Assembly (NCBI GenBank): GCA_018383195.1
Contig: JAGZOP010000037.1
Span: forward strand, 1-20,201
Direction of reading: 5' to 3'
DNA: 20,201 nt
Origin: Clostridiaceae bacterium
GTDB lineage: Bacteria > Bacillota > Clostridia > Oscillospirales > Butyricicoccaceae
Below are positions 14,623 through 20,201 of the stretch, in pieces. A program made the translations under genes and the position numbers. A model generated the notes under the pieces. The model ran no database searches, was not told where the DNA came from, and worked only from the letters and a program-made list of their open reading frames with translations. How positions within the stretch are numbered: the stretch's first letter is position 1; every line of letters starts with the position of its first letter.

Positions 14623-15756
14623 TTATTCAGCCGGCCACTGATCCTTCGGCACGTTTGCATAAACGTCCTCGAGGGAGTGGAAACCATCGCGCTTTACGAT
14701 GATTTCGTAGATGTTGTCCTTGTTGACTGCTTCTACGTCAACGGTGAAGGAATCAACGTCCTTGAAGTTGTTGTTCAGCTTCTGCCAGGTGCCGAGGCTG
14801 GCGTCTACGCCGCTCATCGGGTCAGCGCCCGTTGCGATTGCAACTGCCAGTTCCATTGCAGCCTGGTTCAGCGGAGCCAGAGGCTTATAAACGGTACCGG
14901 TCTGGGTGCCTTCTACGATTCTCTGGCAAGCTGCGAGGTCGGCGTCCTGACCACAGATCGGAACCTGACCTGCGAGACCCTGTGCTGCAAGCGCCTGAAC
15001 CGCGCCGCCGCAGGTGCCGTCGTTCGATGCGATCACGCCCTGTACGTCGTTCTTCGCAACGGTCAGACCGTTTTCAGCATGCTTGAGGGCTTCGTTCGGG
15101 TCCCAGCCCTTGCACCACTGGTCGAGGACGATGTTGATGTCGCCGCTGTCAATGTAGGGCTTCAGGATATTTTCCTGACCCTTTGCAACCAGATGCGCGT
15201 TGTTGTCTTCCGGCGCGCCCTTCAGCCAGATGTAGTTGCCCTTCGGAGCAGCGTCTACAACGAACTGCGCCTCTACCTGACCAACCTTGTAGGAGTCAAA
15301 GGTGATGTAGTAGTCCAGATCGGTGTTCATGATGAAGCGGTCGTATGCGATGACCTTGATGCCTGCGTCGTGTGCGGCATCAACGATCGGACCGGCAGCC
15401 TCTGCGTCAAGGGACTGGACGATCATAACGTCAACGCCCTGGTTGATGAGGTTTTCGCACTGGGAAACCTGCTTGTTGGCATCGTTGTTTGCATTCTGAA
15501 CGTTCAACTCAAAGCCCTTGTCTTCGGCGTAAGCCTTAAACATCTCGATTTCACGATTCCAACGTTCCTCGGTGGTGTTGCCGATGGACAGACCGACAAC
15601 GATATCCTTGATGTCCTTGGTCTCTCCGCCGGCTGCCGAGCCGCTGCCGGAAGCGTCGCCGCCGCTGGGCTTGCTTGCGGTGGTGCATGCGGTCATGGAG
15701 AATGCCATGGCTGCGGTCATCAGGGCTGCGAGTACTCTTCTTGTGCTCTTCTTCAT
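14623..15756 (-). CDS. xylF: Sugar-binding lipoprotein, XylF-like
   Basis: This 377-residue surface lipoprotein captures sugar for the importer. Its signal peptide ends in the lipobox SMTAC, with the lipidated cysteine C24, followed by a Ser/Gly linker (about 25-45) and a type-1 periplasmic-binding fold (IVVGLSIGNTTEERW, then NQGVDVMIVQSLDAEAAGPIV and VIASNDGTCGGAVQALAAQGL). The pattern is closest to D-xylose-binding XylF/ChvE-type proteins. ATG 15756 follows AAGGAGG by 8 bases. It is the first gene of the unit, preceded by a leader of about 150 bases with an inverted repeat. Related proteins bind arabinose, ribose, galactose or xylose, so the ligand needs a test. Confidence 0.9.
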   Translation of the reverse strand: MKKSTRRVLAALMTAAMAFSMTACTTASKPSGGDASGSGSAAGGETKDIKDIVVGLSIGNTTEERWNREIEMFKAYAEDKGFELNVQNANNDANKQVSQCENLINQGVDVMIVQSLDAEAAGPIVDAAHDAGIKVIAYDRFIMNTDLDYYITFDSYKVGQVEAQFVVDAAPKGNYIWLKGAPEDNNAHLVAKGQENILKPYIDSGDINIVLDQWCKGWDPNEALKHAENGLTVAKNDVQGVIASNDGTCGGAVQALAAQGLAGQVPICGQDADLAACQRIVEGTQTGTVYKPLAPLNQAAMELAVAIATGADPMSGVDASLGTWQKLNNNFKDVDSFTVDVEAVNKDNIYEIIVKRDGFHSLEDVYANVPKDQWPAE

Positions 15757-15791
15757 TTCTTCTCCTCCTTGAAACAAAGTTCTTCTTCTCT

Positions 15792-15818
15792 ATACAAACC
15801 GCATTCATTTTGCGGTTT
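15792..15818. repeat. Inverted repeat in the xylF leader, candidate operator
   Basis: AAACCGCA (15796-15803) and TGCGGTTT (15811-15818) are perfect inverted copies with 7 bases between. The 12-mer TGCGGTTTGTAT of the left arm (complement of 15792-15803) recurs at 16137-16148. The repeat lies downstream of the xylF promoter, where a bound repressor would block transcription. Confidence 0.55.
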
Positions 15819-15915
15819 ATATTCTTCATGCTTTCAGGAACACGTACGGAAATATGCACAAAAACCGTGTCAAAAAATTGCGCGTATTTATGCGTTTCAT
15901 CTAACTTGTGACATC

Positions 15916-15924
15916 ATTATAGCA
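15916..15924 (-). promoter_or_regulatory. Extended -10 promoter of xylFGH
   Basis: On the complement, TGCTATAAT is a perfect extended -10. No good -35 is seen at 17 bases. The leader of about 150 bases holds the inverted repeat at 15796-15818 and another possible stem around 15840-15870. Confidence 0.6.
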
Positions 15925-15983
15925 TCTGTTTCAGGGGGCAACCTTTTTCTTATTGCCGTCTTTGCAGATAAATCTTATGAAAA

Positions 15984-16148
15984 TTGCGGTTTTATGCGTG
16001 CATCGCAAGAATCCGAAAGAAGTTTGTATTTGAGAAAATAATACGCAAAAATGGGTTTGTTTAAAGTCTAAAAGTTATATTATAAAAGGAGCTCCCGGGC
16101 ATGGAGCAATGCTGCGTGCACGGGAGCTGTTATATTTGCGGTTTGTAT
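15984..16148. repeat. Two more TGCGGTTT copies upstream of xylF
   Basis: TTGCGGTTTTAT (15984-15995) and TTGCGGTTTGTAT (16136-16148) repeat the octamer TGCGGTTT of the leader dyad. Together with 15796-15818 there are four exact copies in about 350 bases. The last lies just after the isomerase stop codon. The rest of the interval from 15925 holds no gene. Confidence 0.6.
16083..16128 (-). terminator. Terminator after the isomerase gene
   Basis: On the complement, AGCTCCCG (from 16128) pairs with CGGGAGCT (to 16090) around an inner GCA/TGC stem, followed by CCTTTTAT. It separates the kinase-isomerase unit from xylFGH, though some read-through is possible. Confidence 0.75.
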
Positions 16149-17626
16149 CAAATAAAGGGGTTTTCGCTTGCGTAAGGCAGCGAAGCAGGCTGATTATATG
16201 CAATGTCTGCGACGCCGAGATAGCGGAATACTTCAAACAGCGCCTTGCCGTAATGACCGAATGCCACCGCGCCATGATGCGGATATTGCTTTTCGATGAG
16301 CACATGGCGGTAGAAGCGGTTCATTTCCGGAATTGCGAACACGCCGATCGAGCCGAACGACTGCGTCGGGACGTCGAGCACTTCGCCCTGTGCAACATAA
16401 GCGCGCAGTGTAGTAGACGCCGTAGACTGCAAGCGGAAGAAGGTGATAGGACCAGCCTTGATGTCGCCTTCCATGGTGCCGCGGGTGATGTCGGGTTCGG
16501 GCAGTTCGGGCTCCAGATCGCGCTTCATGATGAGCTGATAGCCCATATGCGGGTTGCGCAGCAGGGAGGGACAGGTATTGCCGCAGTGGAAGCCCATGAA
16601 GGTTTCGTTGTGACGGTAACCGGTCTTGCCTGCGATGCCATCCTGATAGATCGAAGCGGGCACCGAGTTGTTGATGTCGAGCAGGGTGACTTCCTTGCCG
16701 GATACACAGACGCCGATATACTCACTGAGCGCACCGTAAATATCCACCTCGCACGAAACCGGAATGCCGCGTCCGGTCAGGCGGGCGTTGACATAGCAGG
16801 GAACAAAACCGAATTCGGTCTGGAATGCCGGCCAGCATTTGTTTGCAAATGCCGCATACTTGGAGCAGCCCAGATGATCGCGCATCCAATCCTCAAGCGT
16901 CAGTTCATACTGTGCCAGACGGGGCAGGACGCCGCGGAACTTGCTTTCGCCGTTGCCTGCCTCCGCTTCCATTTCGGCAACCTTTGCCGGAATGCGCGGA
17001 TCGTCCTTGTGCTTGTTGTACGCAACAAGCAGATCAAGCTCGGAATGCTCTTCGATGGCAACGCCAAGGTCGTAAAGCGCCTTGATCGGGCCGTTGCAGG
17101 CGAGAAAATCGTTCGGACGCGGTCCGAAAGCAAAGATTTTGAGCCCTGCCAGACCGACAAGCGCGGTCGCAATGGGAACAAATTCACGAATCTGTGCAGC
17201 GACTTCTGCTGCGGTGCCGCACGGATACGGCGGGATGTAAACACGCTTGCCGCGCAGTCCGAGGTTGTAGGAGGCGTTGAGCATACCGCAGTAAGCGTCG
17301 CCGCGTCCGTCGTGCAGGTCGCCGTCGCCCTCGGCGGCTGAGGTATACATAATCGGACCGTCAAACATGTCTGCAATCATGGTTTCCGGGGTTTCCGGAC
17401 CAAAGTTTCCAAGATAGACGCACAGTGCGTTCACGCCTGCGGCTTTGACGTCCTCAACAGCTTTTTTTGCATCCAGTTCGGTTTCCACGCAAATCGGGCA
17501 TTCATAGAGATCTGCGCCATAGGCTTCGGCGACATTATGCCGGCGCCACTCGGACAAGGTAATCGGGAAACAGCCGCGGCTGACAGAAATGATTCCCATT
17601 TTGATTTCCGGAATATTTTTGAACAT
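16148..17626 (-). CDS. L-fucose/L-arabinose-isomerase-family sugar isomerase
   Basis: This 492-residue cytoplasmic protein belongs to the fucose/arabinose isomerase superfamily of metal-dependent aldose-ketose isomerases. Likely metal ligands, by analogy with AraA/FucI, are E293 in SCEVDIYGAL, D317 in VTLLDIN, H347 in MGFHCGN and one histidine of YPHHGAVAFGHYG (450-458). It is not a XylA-type xylose isomerase, and I cannot decide between fucose, D-arabinose, L-arabinose or another sugar. ATG 17626 follows AAGGAGG; the upstream MLKGGPI in frame is just the ribosome site read through. It is the last gene of a three-gene unit with the DUF4867 and kinase genes, 28 bases downstream of the former. 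Its product would be a ketose for the kinase. Confidence 0.85.
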   Translation of the reverse strand: MFKNIPEIKMGIISVSRGCFPITLSEWRRHNVAEAYGADLYECPICVETELDAKKAVEDVKAAGVNALCVYLGNFGPETPETMIADMFDGPIMYTSAAEGDGDLHDGRGDAYCGMLNASYNLGLRGKRVYIPPYPCGTAAEVAAQIREFVPIATALVGLAGLKIFAFGPRPNDFLACNGPIKALYDLGVAIEEHSELDLLVAYNKHKDDPRIPAKVAEMEAEAGNGESKFRGVLPRLAQYELTLEDWMRDHLGCSKYAAFANKCWPAFQTEFGFVPCYVNARLTGRGIPVSCEVDIYGALSEYIGVCVSGKEVTLLDINNSVPASIYQDGIAGKTGYRHNETFMGFHCGNTCPSLLRNPHMGYQLIMKRDLEPELPEPDITRGTMEGDIKAGPITFFRLQSTASTTLRAYVAQGEVLDVPTQSFGSIGVFAIPEMNRFYRHVLIEKQYPHHGAVAFGHYGKALFEVFRYLGVADIAYNQPASLPYASENPFI

Positions 17627-17654
17627 GATGGGTCCTCCTTTAAGCATGTGATTT

Positions 17655-18296
17655 TTACAGAAGAGAAGCGATATCGGGATTTGCGCCGATCAAACCAACG
17701 TGTGCGCCTTCCTGCGCTTCTGAGGCATCTGGATGTGCGATGAGCCATTTGTTGCACGCGCGCAGCAGAGAATCATCCGCATATGCGCCGTCCAAAGCCG
17801 GTGCTTCGGTATTGGTGCCGCGCGGCAGCACCACAGCGACCCGGAATCCGGCGCCTGCCGCAGCATCGCAGGGCGCATAGTGCAGGGTGGTCGCATACAG
17901 TTCGACCGCTGCGCCGGCAGGCGCGCGGAATGCCTCCACCTTGTCCGTGGACAGGGTGAAATCCTTGGAAATGTCCTGCTGACGCGCAACAAGAAGGATG
18001 AAATCCTGTGCGCCGATATTGATTTCACTGTCCCGGTGGTATTCCACGCAGTTCAGTTTGGTGTTGGTGCCGTTGCAGAAGCCGATTTGAATTGGCATGC
18101 CGCCATACACATGGTCGCGCAGGATTTCAAATGCAGCATCGGATTCCAGCGCGGCACAGGACGGTTCATATACCACGCCGTCAGTGGGGCGCTCGGTTTC
18201 GCGTGTCAGCGTATCGAGCAGGCTGGAAAACGTGCAGCACTCCAGTACCCTGCCGTAGACAGCAAAAGCGGGGTCAAAAACCGACTGAATTTTCAC
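17655..18296 (-). CDS. DUF4867-family protein, probable cupin-like sugar enzyme
   Basis: This 213-residue cytoplasmic protein starts with GTG 18296, 8 bases after AGGAGG. Its pattern, from CNGTNTKLNCVEYHRDSEINIG (residues 74-95) to PAGAAVELYATTLHYAPC (126-143), matches DUF4867 as I recall it. H87, E91, E132 and H139 are spaced as metal ligands of a cupin barrel, which suggests a metal-dependent isomerase, epimerase or mutarotase; this is inference, as no function is known to me. The gene sits between the kinase (13 bases upstream) and the isomerase (28 bases downstream), so it should act on the same sugar. It has no signal peptide or membrane helix. Confidence 0.82.
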   Translation of the reverse strand: MKIQSVFDPAFAVYGRVLECCTFSSLLDTLTRETERPTDGVVYEPSCAALESDAAFEILRDHVYGGMPIQIGFCNGTNTKLNCVEYHRDSEINIGAQDFILLVARQQDISKDFTLSTDKVEAFRAPAGAAVELYATTLHYAPCDAAAGAGFRVAVVLPRGTNTEAPALDGAYADDSLLRACNKWLIAHPDASEAQEGAHVGLIGANPDIASLL

Positions 18297-18309
18297 GATA
18301 CATCCCTCC

Positions 18310-19833
18310 TTATTGTGCGGCGAGCGCACGGAATTGCTCTTTGAGCGCAGGATAAAGCGCACGGTAGATTTCGTAAAATGCTTCGTAAGACTGTGCGTTC
18401 TGCGCTACCGGACTCTGCGGTGGGTTCACGGAAATCAGTTTCTGGCATCCTTCTTCGACCGATGCGTAGATACCTGCGCCCACACCGGCAAGAATGGCAA
18501 CACCAAGTGCAGGGCCTTCTTTGCTGACTGTAGTTGCAACCGGGCAGCGCAGTACATCGGCAAGCATCTGCCGCCAGAGCGGGGAAGTTCCGCCGCCGCC
18601 GCACGCCAGAATGACATCGGGCTGCACGCCCATTTCATCCAGAATTGCAGCGCAGTCCTTGAGGCTGTATGTCACGCCTTCCATGACGGCGCGCAGCAGG
18701 TCATAGCGTGTGTGCAGTCCGGACAGACCAACGAATGCGCCGCGGCAGTCGGGATCGAGATGCGGGGTGCGCTCGCCCATCAGATAGGGCAGATAAATCA
18801 GCCGGTTGGAGCCGATTGGTACCTCTGCTGCCGCCTGATCGAGCAGCGCGTAGCTGTCCACGCCTTGCTTTTCGGCTTGCTGCACATCGGTTCCGCAGAA
18901 ATTATCGCGATACCATTTGAGTGACTGACCGGCAGCAAGTGTGACGCCCATCACATGCCATGCGCCCGGCACTGCACAGCAGAACGTGTGAACACGTCCG
19001 TGCGGGTCGATGGACAGTTTGCTGGTATGGGCGAACACTACGCCGGAGGTACCGATGGTTGCAAACGCCTTGCCGTCCTCAACCACGCCGGTGCCGACTG
19101 CGGCGGCGGCGTTATCGCCCGCGCCGCCGACAACGATGGTGCCCGCGGCAAGCCCGGTCAGATGAGCAGCTTCCTGCGTGACCCTGCCGGTAACTTCCGG
19201 GCTTTCGTAAATATCTGCGAGCAGCGCGCGGTCGATACCGAGCTTTTCAAGCACTTCGTCCGACCAACAGCGGTTTGGGACGTCAAGCAGTCCCATGCCG
19301 GATGCATCCGATACTTCGGTGGCATATACGCCACACAGTTTCAGGCGGATATAATCCTTTGCCAGAAGAATATGGCGGCAGCGGGCGTATATTTCGGGTT
19401 CATGCTTTCGCACCCACAGGATTTTGCCCGCCGTAAATCCGGTGAGCGCCGGGTTTGCTGTAATTTCGAGATACCGCTCCTTGCCGACAAGGGCATGGAT
19501 TTCTTCGCATTCGGCGGCGGTGCGCTGGTCGCACCACAGGATAGCCGGACGCAGCACCTCGTTGTGTTCGTCCAGCATAACAAGAGAATGCATCTGACCG
19601 GACAGCCCAATGCCGCGCACGGAAGCGGGGTCTGCACCGCTCTGTTCGAGCACTGCGCGCGTGCCGGCGCAGACCGCCTGCCACCAGTCCTCCGGATTTT
19701 GTTCCGCCCAGCCGTTCTGGGGTTGCGCCATCGGATATTCCACGGTTTTGGATGCAGCAACATGCCCGTCGGTATCAAACAGGACGGTTTTCGTACCCGA
19801 GGTCCCGATGTCGATTCCAAGTAAGTATTCCAC
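18310..19833 (-). CDS. xylB: FGGY-family carbohydrate kinase, xylulokinase-like
   Basis: This 507-residue cytoplasmic kinase phosphorylates a ketopentose with ATP; D-xylulose is the classic substrate of this branch. The N-terminal phosphate-binding loop is GIDIGTSGTKT (6-16). GLSGQMHSLVMLD (76-88) matches the Met-His sugar-binding pair of XylB (M81, H82). GGAGDNAAAAVGTG places the catalytic base at D240, and ACGGGGTSPLWRQMLAD marks the second ATPase domain. Length is typical. It begins with GTG 19833, 9 bases after AAGGAGG. It is the first gene of the unit, and the DUF4867 start is 13 bases after its stop. Given the fucose/arabinose-type isomerase, D-ribulose or another ketose cannot be excluded. 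Confidence 0.93.
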   Translation of the reverse strand: MEYLLGIDIGTSGTKTVLFDTDGHVAASKTVEYPMAQPQNGWAEQNPEDWWQAVCAGTRAVLEQSGADPASVRGIGLSGQMHSLVMLDEHNEVLRPAILWCDQRTAAECEEIHALVGKERYLEITANPALTGFTAGKILWVRKHEPEIYARCRHILLAKDYIRLKLCGVYATEVSDASGMGLLDVPNRCWSDEVLEKLGIDRALLADIYESPEVTGRVTQEAAHLTGLAAGTIVVGGAGDNAAAAVGTGVVEDGKAFATIGTSGVVFAHTSKLSIDPHGRVHTFCCAVPGAWHVMGVTLAAGQSLKWYRDNFCGTDVQQAEKQGVDSYALLDQAAAEVPIGSNRLIYLPYLMGERTPHLDPDCRGAFVGLSGLHTRYDLLRAVMEGVTYSLKDCAAILDEMGVQPDVILACGGGGTSPLWRQMLADVLRCPVATTVSKEGPALGVAILAGVGAGIYASVEEGCQKLISVNPPQSPVAQNAQSYEAFYEIYRALYPALKEQFRALAAQ

Positions 19834-19951
19834 TGACTTCGCCCTCCTTCAAACTATGACAGGATACAGCACAGCCCTCCCACAGGTGGAATCCTGATTT
19901 TCGGGGAACTCTGCTACTTTTGCAAATAGTCTTTTCTTATCTTATGTATAT

Positions 19952-19993
19952 ATCGTACTTCGCAGTTGGGATATTGTCAATTAAATTATACCA
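19952..19993 (-). promoter_or_regulatory. Tandem promoters of the kinase-isomerase unit
   Basis: On the complement, TTGACA (19975-19980) and TACGAT (19952-19957) are 17 bases apart. A second candidate is the extended -10 TGGTATAAT (19985-19993), which overlaps and would start about 30 bases farther upstream. The leader before xylB is over 100 bases and has no further feature I can name. The interval 19994-20050 holds nothing clear. Confidence 0.6.
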
Positions 19994-20051
19994 TTTCAAC
20001 AAAATTCAGCATTTCAGACGAATTGGAGGATGGATTTTTGGTCAACTCAGT

Positions 20052-20095
20052 AAAAGAAAAGTGCCCGTCCATACATTTTTCGTACAGACAGGCAC
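20052..20095 (-). terminator. Terminator of the right-edge gene
   Basis: On the complement a stem of about 14 pairs with a few G-U wobbles (20061-20095), with ends GTGCC and GGCAC, is followed by TTTTCTTTT. Confidence 0.85.
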
Positions 20096-20105
20096 AAGAG
20101 GGGGA

Positions 20106-20201
20106 TTATTTGAGGAACGGTGCGCAGCATTCTGCGCCCATTTTGATGACTGTTTCGGCATCCATGTTCCAGTATTCGGGGCGGAACAGCTCAAGGCAGG
20201 C
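20106..20201 (-). CDS. C-terminal end of a gene entering from the right
   Basis: Thirty-one codons and a TAA stop are visible. The residues end in the pattern LELFRPEYWNMDAETVIKMGAE, then CCAPFLK. That ELFRPEYW...D.E.V ending resembles TIM-barrel sugar-phosphate isomerases/epimerases of the xylose-isomerase-like superfamily, so it may be another sugar enzyme linked to the same region. The identification is weak because so little is present. It precedes the kinase unit on the same strand but ends at its own terminator. Confidence 0.55.
   Translation of the reverse strand, partial: ACLELFRPEYWNMDAETVIKMGAECCAPFLK

Noticed and set aside
15757..15960. Catabolite-response (cre) site near xylF
   Set aside because: Candidates such as TGAAACGC and TGAAAGCATG lack the central CG and symmetry of the CcpA consensus.
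14386..17341. Two long frames opposite xylF and the isomerase (14386-16041 and 16109-17341)
   Set aside because: They cross gene boundaries and a terminator, have no ribosome site, and lie over convincing genes on the other strand.
1..20201. CRISPR arrays, tRNA or rRNA genes
   Set aside because: No regularly spaced repeats, no cloverleaf-like segments with TTCRA and CCA-side features, and no rRNA sequence were noticed on either strand.

Overview
The window looks like chromosome from an anaerobic, endospore-forming Clostridia bacterium. I lean to the Oscillospirales (Butyricicoccus/Agathobaculum-like) from general style, but this is not proven. The reasons are a complete spoVT with a sigma-G-type promoter, a phosphate dikinase very close to the clostridial PPDK, SpoVT/BioY/NaPi genes with Firmicutes-type signals, GGAGG ribosome sites and tight U-tailed terminators. 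No rRNA, tRNA or CRISPR array was seen.

Layout from left to right. (1) 1-1149, minus: a ClC-family protein with CLC-F (fluoride/proton antiporter) motifs, cut by the left edge. (2) 1328-1861, plus: bioY behind a strong promoter and a BirA-type operator. (3) 1899-2918, minus, and 3184-4197, plus: a LacI-type regulator divergent from an inositol-2-dehydrogenase-like oxidoreductase. (4) 4237-4501: a shrunken IS3-type remnant and terminators. (5) 4514-5946, minus: an AT-richer cassette of a 3-TM small protein, a secreted 232-aa protein with a hydrophobic C-terminal segment, and a 61-aa 2-TM protein overlapping it; I cannot assign it to a known family. (6) 6174-8807: ppdK. (7) 8961-9500: spoVT. 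(8) 9689-11440: a Na/Pi cotransporter with a PhoU-like tail and a PhoP-box-like pair of repeats. (9) 11532-11744: a 70-aa unknown protein. (10) 11821-19833, minus: a sugar region of two transcription units, xylB-like kinase / DUF4867 / fucose-arabinose-type isomerase, then xylF-xylG-xylH-like ABC importer. (11) 20106-20201, minus: the last 31 codons of a gene entering from the right.

How the parts fit: the importer brings in a pentose-like sugar, the isomerase makes a ketose, the FGGY kinase phosphorylates it, and the DUF4867 protein between them probably handles the same sugar. No XylA-type xylose isomerase is present, so the true substrate is open. An octamer, TGCGGTTT, occurs four times around the xylF promoter and may be the operator of this region. 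The regulator of the sugar genes is not in the window, unless it is the distant LacI protein at 1899-2918.
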